Below are positions 52,491-61,135 of a stretch of DNA of 64,000 bases, in pieces. The notes beneath the pieces were generated by a model, which was not told the DNA's origin, did not search any database, and saw nothing but the letters and a program-made list of their open reading frames with translations. The stretch comes from Methylobacterium sp. E-066 (GTDB lineage: Bacteria > Pseudomonadota > Alphaproteobacteria > Rhizobiales > Beijerinckiaceae), in contig NZ_JAKSYO010000092.1 in NCBI RefSeq assembly GCF_022829635.1, positions 62,001 to 126,000 on the forward strand, read 5' to 3'. Numbering within the stretch: the stretch's first letter is position 1; every line of letters begins with the position of its first letter. A program made the position numbers and the translations under genes.

Positions 52491-53657
52491 ATGCGATCAC
52501 TGCTCAGCCGTCTCCTTCCGGAGCTGACGCCGGTCAGCCAGCGCGAGCGGCTGCGCTCGGCCGCGGGCGCCCTGCTGGGGATCCTGGCGACCGGCTTGGT
52601 ATGCCGCGCCGCCGTGGGCGAGGCCGCCCCTGTGCTGATCGCCCCGATGGGTGCCTCCGCGGTGCTGCTCTTCGCGGTTCCGGCGAGTCCCTTGGCGCAG
52701 CCCTGGTCGATCCTCGGCGGCAACCTCGTGGCCGCCCTGGTCGGCGTCACGGCGGCGATCTGGGTACCCGACTCGTTCGTCGCGGCCTCGGTGGCGATCG
52801 GGCTGGCGATCGCCCTGATGATGGCTTTGCGCTGCCTGCACCCGCCGAGCGGGGCGGTGGCCCTCACGGCGGTGCTGGGCGGCCCGGCGATCCGGGACCT
52901 CGGCTACGGCTTCGTGCTCTGGCCGGTGGCGGCCAACTCGCTGCTGCTCCTGGCCACGGCCCTGCTGTTCAACAACCTGACCGGCCGCGCCTACCCGCAT
53001 CTGCGCCCGGCCGGCCCGCGGACCGACGACCAGGCACCGGCCTCCCGGCTCGGCTTCCTGGCCTCGGACCTCGATGCGGCGCTGGAGGATTTCGACCAGC
53101 TGCTCGATGTCGACCGAGGCGACCTGGAGCAGATCCTGCGGCGGGTGCAGATGCGTGTCTACGGGCGACGATCGGGGCAGACCACCTGCGCGGCGATCAT
53201 GTCCCGCGACGTGATCGCGGTCGCGCCCGACGATTCCCTGGCGCAGGCGCTGCACCTGCTGCGCCGCCACCGGATCAAGGCCCTGCCGGTCACCGACGAG
53301 CGCGCCCGGGTGCTCGGGATCGTCACGCAGACCGACCTTCTCGACAAGGCGTCCTGGGACCGGAGCGGCCCGCGGCTCGGCCTCGGCCGCCGCCTGCGGC
53401 TGACCGTGGAGCGCGGGCGCGCCCCCCATGGCTGCGCCGCCGACATCATGAGCGCGGTCGAGCCCGTCACCCCGGACACGCCCGTGGCCGAGCTGGTGCT
53501 GCGGATGGCGGAAGCCGGCCTCCACCACCTCCCTGTGGTGGAGGCGGATGGCCGTTTGGTCGGGATCGTCTCGCAGACGGATCTGGTCCCGGCGCTGATC
53601 GCCGATGCCGGCAACACCGCACTGGCCGCCGCGCGCCCGGACGCTGTGCCCGCTTGA
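52491..53657 (+). CDS. HPP-family membrane protein with two CBS domains
   Basis: 388 residues. The N-terminal half has four to five membrane helices with PMGASAVLLFAVPASPLAQPW and LRCLHPPSGAVALTAVLGG, the HPP signature. The C-terminal half carries a CBS pair: MSRDVIAVAPDDSLAQALHL and MSAVEPVTPDTPVAELVLRM, each ending GIVTQTDL or GIVSQTDL. HPP proteins are implicated in anion (nitrite) transport. CBS pairs sense adenylates. It lies between frc and the other oxalate genes but behind a terminator, so a role in oxalate use is uncertain. Confidence 0.85.
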   Translation: MRSLLSRLLPELTPVSQRERLRSAAGALLGILATGLVCRAAVGEAAPVLIAPMGASAVLLFAVPASPLAQPWSILGGNLVAALVGVTAAIWVPDSFVAASVAIGLAIALMMALRCLHPPSGAVALTAVLGGPAIRDLGYGFVLWPVAANSLLLLATALLFNNLTGRAYPHLRPAGPRTDDQAPASRLGFLASDLDAALEDFDQLLDVDRGDLEQILRRVQMRVYGRRSGQTTCAAIMSRDVIAVAPDDSLAQALHLLRRHRIKALPVTDERARVLGIVTQTDLLDKASWDRSGPRLGLGRRLRLTVERGRAPHGCAADIMSAVEPVTPDTPVAELVLRMAEAGLHHLPVVEADGRLVGIVSQTDLVPALIADAGNTALAAARPDAVPA

Positions 53658-53666
53658 CCCGCCGGC

Positions 53667-55238
53667 TCAACCCTTCTTGACGTTCCAGAACACCGGTACC
53701 CCGTTGAGCACCCCGGTCACCGAGGGCTTGTACGAGGTCTGGTTGAAGTACTGCCCGAGCGGCAGGTAGGGCACGTCCACGAAGGCCTGCTCCTGCAGGG
53801 CGTCCGCCAGCGTCCTGCGCGCGGCGGTATCGGGGGCGTCGAGCCATTCCTGGCGCAGCGCCTCGAGCTTCGGGCTCGTCGGCCAGCCCACCGGCGCATC
53901 GGCACCGGTTCCGCGCAGGAACGCGCTGACGGCCGGGTTGGCCTGGTCGAGCCCGGCCCAGAAGGTGCAGAAGATGCTCCAGCCACCCTGGGCGATCGGG
54001 TCGCGCTTGGCGCGCCGCTGGACCACCGAGCCCCAATCCATGACCTGATAATCGACGTTGAAGCCGGCGCGGGTCAGCATGTCGGCCGCCACGTCCGCCA
54101 AAGCCTTCAGGCTCGGGAAGTCGGAGGCGCCCATCAGCACCACCTTCTCGCCCTTGTAGCCGGCGGCGGCCAACGCCTTCTTGGCGGCGTCGAAGTCGCG
54201 CTTGCTCGTCAGCACGTCGAGGCCGGCCTCGCTCGCCATCGGCAGGCCGGGGCAGAAGAAGCCGGTCGGGACGTGCCTCAGCTTCGGATCGTCGCCGGTC
54301 ACCGCCTGCATGAAGTCGGTCTGGTCGACCACCTTGAGCAGCACCTGCCGGATCGCCGGGTTGTCGAAGGGCGGCAGCAGCTGGTTCATGCGCAGGCAGC
54401 CGATCAGCCCGGTCGGGTCCTTGATCGACGTCTTCAGGCTGCCGAGCGTCGGCACGAGGTCGGAGGGCGGCTGCTCCCACCAATCCATCTCGCCGGTCTG
54501 CATCGCCGAGGCGGCGGTCGCCTGGTCGGGGATGACGTGCCACTCGACCCGGTCGAGGAAGGCGCGCTTGGGGCCCGAGGTCCATTGCGGCTCGCCGCCC
54601 TCGCGCGGGACGTACTTGTCGAAGCGCTCGTAGACGACCCGGGCGCCGACCATCCGCTCGTCCGCCTTGAAGCGGAACGGGCCGCTGCCGACCATCTCGG
54701 TCACCTGCGTGAACGCATCGGTTTTGGCGAGCCGCTCCGGCATGATCGCGCAGATCGGCGAGCCAACCTTGCCTAGGGCGTCGGGTAGGAGCGGGAACGG
54801 CTTTTTCAGCCGAAACTGGATGGTCCGATCGTCGGGGGCCGAGAGCTCGTCGGTGTAGGCCATGAGCGTCTGGCCCATCGGGTCGCGCTTGGCCCAGCGA
54901 CCGATGCTGGCGACGCAGTCGCGGGCGAGCACCGGCGTGCCGTCGTGGAAGGTCAGCCCGGGCCGCAGTGTCATGCGCCACAGCTTGCCGTCATCCTCGA
55001 CGACGTGGCCGGCGACCATCTGCGGCTGCGCGGCGTAGCTGGCATCGGTCCCGTACAGGGTGTCGAACACCGCGAGCCCGTGGTTGCGGGTCACGTAGGC
55101 GGTGGTCCAGATCGGATCGAGCACCGTCAGGTCGGCCTGCGGGATGAACTTGAGCACGCGGGAGGACCCGCCCTGCGCAAGCGCCGGGGCGGCGAGCGCC
55201 GCGCCCGACAGGGCCACGAAGGATCGTCTGGTCAGCAT
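53667..55238 (-). CDS. ABC transporter substrate-binding protein, peptide/nickel family 5
   Basis: 523 residues. A twin-arginine-like signal (LTRRSFVALSGAALAAPALA) precedes the family 5 solute-binding fold: DPIWTTAYVTRNHGLAVFDT, LRPGLTFHDGTPVLARDCVAS and GSGPFRF. The late segment YLPLGQYFNQTSYKPSVTG matches DppA-like proteins. It would capture peptides or similar compounds in the periplasm. No permease or ATPase gene lies nearby, so it is an orphan binding protein here. Convergent with the HPP-CBS gene. Confidence 0.88.
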   Translation of the reverse strand: MLTRRSFVALSGAALAAPALAQGGSSRVLKFIPQADLTVLDPIWTTAYVTRNHGLAVFDTLYGTDASYAAQPQMVAGHVVEDDGKLWRMTLRPGLTFHDGTPVLARDCVASIGRWAKRDPMGQTLMAYTDELSAPDDRTIQFRLKKPFPLLPDALGKVGSPICAIMPERLAKTDAFTQVTEMVGSGPFRFKADERMVGARVVYERFDKYVPREGGEPQWTSGPKRAFLDRVEWHVIPDQATAASAMQTGEMDWWEQPPSDLVPTLGSLKTSIKDPTGLIGCLRMNQLLPPFDNPAIRQVLLKVVDQTDFMQAVTGDDPKLRHVPTGFFCPGLPMASEAGLDVLTSKRDFDAAKKALAAAGYKGEKVVLMGASDFPSLKALADVAADMLTRAGFNVDYQVMDWGSVVQRRAKRDPIAQGGWSIFCTFWAGLDQANPAVSAFLRGTGADAPVGWPTSPKLEALRQEWLDAPDTAARRTLADALQEQAFVDVPYLPLGQYFNQTSYKPSVTGVLNGVPVFWNVKKG

Positions 55239-55615
55239 GTCGGCTCGCCCCTGCAGTGCGTGTCGCCGAAGCTTAGCATGAGGCGGGCCACGGGGAGGGG
55301 CGGGCGGCCCGTATCCGCGGGAGGATTACCGGTGGTTGTTGGCTGTCTCGGCTGGATGACGCGAGGTAGCCCGGCACGTCTGTGGAGCCGATCTCAGGAT
55401 CACGCCGTCATTCCGGGGCGCCGCAGGCGAGCCCGGAATCCAGAAACGCCGATCATGCAAGACCTTGAATCGGCGGCGGTTATGGATCCCGGGCTCCGCT
55501 GTGCGGCCCCGGGATGACAGGGAGGATGCAGGGACGGAGAAGGATTTTATGAACCCGAGGGCGTCCCGCCATTGCTTATCCATCGGCCCGCTTGCGAGGC
55601 GACGGATGATGCACC
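55239..55615. other. intergenic region with palindromic repeat
   Basis: 377 bp between the binding-protein start and the oxc stop (both leftward). It contains the repeat at 55404-55519. The rest shows no motif. Confidence 0.4.
55404..55519. repeat. palindromic repeat family F
   Basis: GTCATTCCGGGGCGCCGCAG, GAGCCCGGAATCC, a centre, GGATCCCGGGCTC and GCGGCCCCGGGATGAC. Arms are imperfect complements. Only one copy is seen in the window. Confidence 0.65.
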
Positions 55616-57361
55616 TCACGCCTTCTTCTTGATCCCGCTCTGCGGGTTGAGGCTGCCGATATTGCCGCTCTCGCTGCCCGCGGCCGGGTCGATCACGGCG
55701 TTGACCAGTGACGGCCGGCCGGAATCCATCGCGGCGTTGACCGCCCGGGTCAGCTCGTCCGGCGAGGTGACGTGGTAGCCGTCGCCGCCGAAGGCCTCGA
55801 TCATCTTGTCGTAGCGGGAATCCTTCACGAACACCGTGGTGCCCGGGTCGCGCCCGGTCGGGTCGGAATCGGTGCCGCGGTAGATGCCGTTGTTGTTGAA
55901 CACCACGATGCAGATCGGCAGCCCGTACCGGCAGATCGTCTCGACTTCCATGCCGGAGAAGCCGAAGGCGCTGTCGCCCTCCACGCACAGGACCGGCTTG
56001 CCGGTCTCGATCGCGGCGGCGACGGCGAAGCCCATGCCGATGCCCATGATGCCCCAGGTGCCGACATCCAGGCGCTTGCGCGGCTGGTACATGTCGATGA
56101 TGCCGCGCGCCAAATCGAGGGTGTTGGCGCCCTCGTTGACCAGGATCGCGTCGGGCCGCTCCTTCACGATGGTCCGCAGGGCGCCGAGCGCGGCGTGGAA
56201 GGTCATGGGCGAGGCGTTGCTCATGAGCTTGGGCGCCATCTTGGCGATGTTCGCCTCGCGCTTGGTCTTGAGCGTGTCGATCCAGTCGGCCGGGGGCTGC
56301 TGCCAGCCCTGGCCCATGCCCTCGAGGAGCGCCTGGACGCAGGAGGCGATGTCGCCGACCACCGGCGCGACGATCTCGACATTCGAGTCCATCTCGCGGG
56401 GCTCGATGTCGATCTGGATGAACTTGGTCGATCCGGGCTCGCCCCAGCTCTTGCCCTTGCCGTGCGACAGCAGCCAGTTCAGCCGGGCGCCGATCAGCAG
56501 CACCACGTCCGAATCCTTCAGCGCGGTGGAGCGCGCGGCGCCGGCCGAGAGCGGGTGCGTGTCGGGCAGCAGGCCCTTGGCCATGCTCATCGGCACGTAC
56601 GGAATGCCGCTGGTCTCCACGAGGGCGCGGATCGCGTCGTCGGCCTGCGCGTAGGCCGCGCCCTTGCCGAGCACGATCAGCGGGCGGCGGGCGGATTTCA
56701 GGACGTCGAGGGCCCGGGTGATCGCCTCTGGGGCGGGGCGCTGGGCCGGGGCCGGGTCGATCACCTTGACCAGTGACGTCCGGCCGGCCTCGGCCTCCAT
56801 CACCTGCGAGAACAGCTTGGCCGGCAGGTCGAGATAGATGCCGCCGGGACGGCCGGAGCAGGCCGCGCGGATCGCCCGGGCGACGCCGATGCCGATATCG
56901 GCCGCGTGCAGGACTCGGAAGGCGGCCTTGCACAGGGGCTTGGCGATGGCGAGCTGGTCCATCTCCTCGTAGTCGCCCTGCTGGAGATCGACGATCTCGC
57001 GCTCGGACGAGCCCGAGATCAGGATCATCGGGAAGCAATTGGTGGTGGCGTTGGCCAGCGCGGTCAGGCCGTTCAGGAAGCCCGGCGCCGAAACCGTCAG
57101 GCAGATGCCCGGCTTCTGGGTGAGGAAGCCCGCGATCGCCGCGGCATTGCCGGCATGCTGCTCATGCCGGAACGACACCACCCGCATCCCCGCCGCCTGC
57201 GCCATGCGGCCGAGATCGGTGATCGGGATGCCCGGGACCCCGTAGATCGTCGCGATGCCGTTGAGCTTGAGCGCATCGATGACGAGGTGGAAGCCGTCGG
57301 TGAGATCCGGCTCGGCCTCGATCTCGGGTGCGGTGTGGACGATCTTTGCCAGAGCGGTCAT
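55616..57361 (-). CDS. oxc: oxalyl-CoA decarboxylase
   Basis: 581 residues from ATG 57361. A ThDP-dependent enzyme converting oxalyl-CoA to formyl-CoA and CO2. The N-terminal Pyr domain has catalytic Glu67 in [14 protein letters not shown] (Glu56 in Oxalobacter) and [14 protein letters not shown]. The PP domain has the ThDP motif starting [14 protein letters not shown] and ending [11 protein letters not shown]. The SERE segment ([20 protein letters not shown]) is characteristic of Oxc. With Frc it forms the formyl-CoA/oxalyl-CoA cycle. oxlT lies upstream on the same strand, 254 bp away with a repeat between. Confidence 0.96.
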   Translation of the reverse strand: MTALAKIVHTAPEIEAEPDLTDGFHLVIDALKLNGIATIYGVPGIPITDLGRMAQAAGMRVVSFRHEQHAGNAAAIAGFLTQKPGICLTVSAPGFLNGLTALANATTNCFPMILISGSSEREIVDLQQGDYEEMDQLAIAKPLCKAAFRVLHAADIGIGVARAIRAACSGRPGGIYLDLPAKLFSQVMEAEAGRTSLVKVIDPAPAQRPAPEAITRALDVLKSARRPLIVLGKGAAYAQADDAIRALVETSGIPYVPMSMAKGLLPDTHPLSAGAARSTALKDSDVVLLIGARLNWLLSHGKGKSWGEPGSTKFIQIDIEPREMDSNVEIVAPVVGDIASCVQALLEGMGQGWQQPPADWIDTLKTKREANIAKMAPKLMSNASPMTFHAALGALRTIVKERPDAILVNEGANTLDLARGIIDMYQPRKRLDVGTWGIMGIGMGFAVAAAIETGKPVLCVEGDSAFGFSGMEVETICRYGLPICIVVFNNNGIYRGTDSDPTGRDPGTTVFVKDSRYDKMIEAFGGDGYHVTSPDELTRAVNAAMDSGRPSLVNAVIDPAAGSESGNIGSLNPQSGIKKKA

Positions 57362-57440
57362 CGCGGTGTCTCCCAAAGGATTGATGCAGGGGCTTCCTGA
57401 GCCGGTGAGCCGGTGAGCCGGAGAACGTCCCACCCTCCGC

Positions 57441-57552
57441 CCTCATCCTGAGGTGCTGCGTAGCAGCCTCGAAGGAGGGCTCCAGAAGTCTCGGCGATCC
57501 CTGGAGGCCTCCTTCGAGGCCTCCGCTTCGCTTCGTCACCTCAGGATGAGGG
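57441..57552. repeat. palindromic repeat family B, copy 5
   Basis: CCTCATCCTGAGGTGCTGCG...CTCGAAGGAGGGCTCCAG...CTGGAGGCCTCCTTCGAGG...CACCTCAGGATGAGGG, between oxlT and oxc. Confidence 0.85.
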
Positions 57553-57615
57553 GGAGGGTGGGAGATCCGTGGAGTTTGCTCGTCGTTTCTTGGAATTCGT
57601 GAGATCGGAGACCGT

Positions 57616-58902
57616 TCAGGCCGCCCGGATCGGCTGGGCGGCGAGCGCCGCGGGATGCTCGCCCTCGGCGAGGTAGCGGGCGCGCAGCGGCCGTAGCAGG
57701 AAGATCGCGAGCGCGGCGGCGGCGACGTTGAGCCCGATGATCAGCGCGAACACCGCCGACCAGCCATAGGCCGCCGAGAGCAGGCTGGCGAATGGTACCA
57801 GGAAGGCGGCGGTGCCCTTGGCGGTGTAGAGCAGGCCGGCATTGCTGGCGGCGTATTTCGACCCGAACGTGTCCCCGCAGGTCGCCGGGAACAGCGAGTA
57901 GATCTCGCCGAACACCCCGAAATACACCGCGGTGGCGAACACGAACACCATCGGGTGGTGGCCGTAGGTGAGGAGCACGATCACCGCGAGCGCCGCCGTC
58001 GAGAAGGCGATGAACATCGTGTTCTCGCGGCCGATATGGTCGGAGATGTAGCCGAAGAACGGCCGCCCGAACCCGTCGAAGATCCGGTCGAGCGAAATCG
58101 CCAGGGTCAGCGCCGCCATCTGGAGGCCGAACAGGCTCACCGGCACGCCGGCGACGTGGAAATCCTGGGCGATCGGGGCGATCTGCGCCGCCGCCATCAG
58201 GCCGCCCGAGGCGACCATGACGAACATCGCGTACATCACCCAGAAGACCGGCGTGCGCACGGCCTCGCGAGGGCTGCGGTCGACCTTGGTCTGGGGCAGG
58301 CGCAGGCTCTTGCGCTGCATCGGGGCGGCGGAGGTGGGCTTGCGCAGCAGGAAGGCCAGGGCGAGGACGACCGCGCCCTGGCCGATGCCGAAATACAGGA
58401 ACGCGTCCTGGTAGCCGCTGGTGGCGATCATCCGGGCGATCGGTACGACCGTGATCGCCGCGCCCGCGCCGAACCCGGCGGCGGTGGCGCCGGCGGCGAG
58501 TCCGCGGCGATGCGGAAACCACTTCAAGGCATTGCCGACGCAGGTGCCGTAGACCGAGCCGGCCCCGATGCCGCCGACCACCGCGCCGAGATAGAGCAGG
58601 GCGAGGCTGTCGGCGTAGGCGTCGATGGTCCAGGCCAGGGCGATCATCACGCCGCCGAAGGCGACCACCAGGCTCGGGCCGTAGCGGTCGACGAACCAGG
58701 CCTCGACGGGAACCAGCCAGGTCTCGGTGGCGACGAACAACGTGAAGGCGAGCTGGATCGCCGCCCGCCCCCAGTGGTAGCGCTGGTCGATCGGATCGAC
58801 GAACAGCGTCCAGCCGTATTGCAGGTTGGCGATCATGGCCATGCAGATCACCCCGAAGGCGAGCTGCCACCATTTCGCCGACGGCGAATCCTGGCGTTCC
58901 AT
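57616..58902 (-). CDS. oxlT: oxalate/formate antiporter OxlT-like (MFS)
   Basis: 428 residues with 12 predicted membrane helices. ANLQYGWTLFVDPIDQRYHW, FDGFGRPFFGYISDHIGREN (the Arg region of helix 8) and LLYTAKGTAAFLVPFAS (the Lys of helix 11) match OxlT, whose Arg272 and Lys355 bind oxalate. It exchanges external oxalate for internal formate across the inner membrane. It lies upstream of oxc on the same strand. A candidate operator sits about 80 bp upstream of the start. Confidence 0.9.
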   Translation of the reverse strand: MERQDSPSAKWWQLAFGVICMAMIANLQYGWTLFVDPIDQRYHWGRAAIQLAFTLFVATETWLVPVEAWFVDRYGPSLVVAFGGVMIALAWTIDAYADSLALLYLGAVVGGIGAGSVYGTCVGNALKWFPHRRGLAAGATAAGFGAGAAITVVPIARMIATSGYQDAFLYFGIGQGAVVLALAFLLRKPTSAAPMQRKSLRLPQTKVDRSPREAVRTPVFWVMYAMFVMVASGGLMAAAQIAPIAQDFHVAGVPVSLFGLQMAALTLAISLDRIFDGFGRPFFGYISDHIGRENTMFIAFSTAALAVIVLLTYGHHPMVFVFATAVYFGVFGEIYSLFPATCGDTFGSKYAASNAGLLYTAKGTAAFLVPFASLLSAAYGWSAVFALIIGLNVAAAALAIFLLRPLRARYLAEGEHPAALAAQPIRAA

Positions 58903-58981
58903 CCCTGAGCCTCTCCCGTGGGCGGCGCGTCCTTGCGTTGGCGCGTCTGGTGTGCCGGCTCAATCATGCATATCCGGTTTA

Positions 58982-58996
58982 GGTATGCAATATACC
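58982..58996. promoter_or_regulatory. candidate oxalate-gene operator, oxlT side
   Basis: GGTAT-GCAAT-ATACC, followed by AGA. On the minus strand it reads GGTAT-ATTGC-ATACC, close to GGTAT-TTGGC-ATACC at 50464. Confidence 0.55.
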
Positions 58997-59052
58997 AGAG
59001 CGATAGAGCTTCGGTTCGCTGTCACTTTCGGCAATATTGTTCTGCTTGCCGA

Positions 59053-60846
59053 TCAGGATTCGCGAGGTCCCCACGCGCCGAGGGTCGGCTCGTCCGCCGG
59101 GATAAGCGTCTCATCGAGGTTCGGTATCCCCGCGTCGTCGGAGGGGATGCCAATCACCGCCCGGGCGGCTTCCCAGTCCGGATCATCGGCGGCCGCTGAC
59201 AGGACCGTACGGTCAAGGCCGGTGACGCGTCCGCGATCGAGGCGGACGAAGACGCGGCCGGTTTCAGCTCGGGCGAACCGGACCGCGTCCATCCTGCGAA
59301 GGCATTCGCGGAGAAAGCTCGTATTGGCGCCGGCCGCGAGGTCGACCCCGCGAAAGACTTCGTCCGGCCCGCGGGCGAAGATGTCGACCTTGCGGAAGCG
59401 GTCGATGTCGATCAGCCCCTTCACGTCCAAGATGTTCAGGACGCCGCCGGCCCCAAACGCGATGGTGCGGGGTCGCTCGCCCTGCGGCACGCTGTTGTCG
59501 AGGAATTCGCAGACGACCTGCTTGTCCCGGGCCAGCGCCCAGTTGAAGAACAGGCGCGGCATGCCGGTATAGGCCTCGACGTTGTGGGCCAGCAGATCCT
59601 CCACCGCCTTGAACCGGCCGAACTGCTCGCCGCGCTTGTAGGCGCGCTCCACCGTGTCGGCCGGCGGCGTGACCATGAACTGCATGTAGACCCGCTCGCC
59701 GAACCGGGTGAGCAATTGGCCGCCGCCATCCGAGCCGGCCTCGGCCTGGAAGCTGTCGAACCGGAACCGATCGATCAGCAGGTTCGAGATCCGCCGCTCG
59801 GCCGCCTTGCGGGTGACGTAGCGGTCGAGCTTCATGTCGATCATCTCGACCTCGTAGCCCGTGAGCGTGCCGGCATACCGGGTCGCCGGGCCGAGGCTGT
59901 CGTAGTCGAGCAAAAACTTGCGCCAGACGTCCGGGGTGATGACCGCGAAGTCGGACCAGGCCATGCCGAGGCGCCGCGCCAGCCCGAGCTGGTAGGGGCG
60001 GATCGTGCTCTTGCCGGAGGCGGAGGCGCCCTTGACGTTCATCACCACCGGATGGGCCTGCGGAGCGAGCCGTCGGTAGCCCCGGGCCTCGACCACGGCG
60101 GCGATCCAGGGCTCGATCAGCTCGCCGATGCGCCGGCTGCCGTAGCCGTTCGAGACCAGGGTCCCGGCGATCCCGCGCAGCAGCGCCGGATCGCGGATCA
60201 GGGTGTTCTGCCGGGCCAGGATCCCGGAGACGACGCTGCGCAGGGCCTCGCAGGCGGCGATCTCCAGCCCGTCCCCGGCCTGCACCGCCCGGTGGTGCCA
60301 GGCGTCGAGATGGCCGAGCGCCCGGCTCGCAGGGTCCTGGCGGGGCGGCGGGCTGCGCGATGGCGGCCGGCGCCCGAGCAGCCGGTCGAGCCAGCCGGGT
60401 TCCGGTGGCGGCGGGGAGGGCGGGTCGTCGAAGATCGCGGTGATCTCGCGCCGGAGCACCGCGTCGGCCTCAGCGCGGAGCGCTGCCAGGGCAGCTTCGA
60501 CTTCGCCGAGCCGGGGCTCGATGCCCTCGCGCAGGATGGCGGAGACGATCGAGCGGAAATTGACGCCCAGATCGGCGTAGACCGCGCCGACCGGAACCGA
60601 CAGGTCGGACATGACCCGGATCAGCACCTCGTGGACGACGAGACGCCCGGGCCGGATCCGGGTGAGCTGACGGGCCGGCAGCCCGCACAGGTCGCTCATC
60701 TCGAGGGCGTCGCGCAGGGGCGTCTCGACGTGCTCGGGCCGGTAGACGGTGATCAGCGGCGTGAAGGCGGCCGGCAGGTCGGACTGGACGCCGGGATTCC
60801 AGGGGCCGGCGGCTGTTTCCGGGGTGCTGGCTGCCGCTTCCGTCAT
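59053..60846 (-). CDS. large P-loop protein of unknown function, zeta-toxin/kinase-like core
   Basis: 597 residues. The N-terminal ~250 residues are helical with no recognised family, and include a Pro-rich linker near 150-175. A P-loop VKGASASGKST follows (Lys279), then ITPDVWRKFLLDYDSLG, a YVTRKAAERRISNLLIDRFR helix and YMQFMVTPPADTVERAYKRG. The last is a P-loop-kinase-like lid with arginines, reminiscent of zeta-toxin/AAA kinases. The C-terminal ~120 residues are unassigned. There is no antitoxin gene beside it. It lies 150 bp upstream of oxlT on the same strand. Confidence 0.6.
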   Translation of the reverse strand: MTEAAASTPETAAGPWNPGVQSDLPAAFTPLITVYRPEHVETPLRDALEMSDLCGLPARQLTRIRPGRLVVHEVLIRVMSDLSVPVGAVYADLGVNFRSIVSAILREGIEPRLGEVEAALAALRAEADAVLRREITAIFDDPPSPPPPEPGWLDRLLGRRPPSRSPPPRQDPASRALGHLDAWHHRAVQAGDGLEIAACEALRSVVSGILARQNTLIRDPALLRGIAGTLVSNGYGSRRIGELIEPWIAAVVEARGYRRLAPQAHPVVMNVKGASASGKSTIRPYQLGLARRLGMAWSDFAVITPDVWRKFLLDYDSLGPATRYAGTLTGYEVEMIDMKLDRYVTRKAAERRISNLLIDRFRFDSFQAEAGSDGGGQLLTRFGERVYMQFMVTPPADTVERAYKRGEQFGRFKAVEDLLAHNVEAYTGMPRLFFNWALARDKQVVCEFLDNSVPQGERPRTIAFGAGGVLNILDVKGLIDIDRFRKVDIFARGPDEVFRGVDLAAGANTSFLRECLRRMDAVRFARAETGRVFVRLDRGRVTGLDRTVLSAAADDPDWEAARAVIGIPSDDAGIPNLDETLIPADEPTLGAWGPRES

Positions 60847-60903
60847 CCGCGCGTAGCCCTTCGCCGCCGTGGGCCACCACCCTGCCCGTGGGAGGCGCGG
60901 GTT

Positions 60904-61000
60904 CCCTCTCCCGTGCGGGAGAGGGACAGGGTGAGGGATGCGACCTCTCCGGAAAGACCGGGTCCCTCACCCCAGCCCCCTCCCGCACGGGAGAGGGGGG
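60904..61000. repeat. palindromic repeat family E, copy 1
   Basis: CCCTCTCCCGTGCGGGAGAGGG, GGGTGAGGG, GACCTCTCCGG, CCCTCACCCCAG and CCCTCCCGCACGGGAGAGGG. Another copy lies at 62453. Confidence 0.8.
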
Positions 61001-61135
61001 CGCGTCGCGGCCTGCAAGGACGATCGCGCCCCAAATCTATGTCGCTCGAAGCCCACAGAGCGGGGAGGGAGGACGCGCCGCAAGTCCTGAATGCGAATTA
61101 GGCAAACCGACCGCACTCCCGCGGCGAAAAAAACC

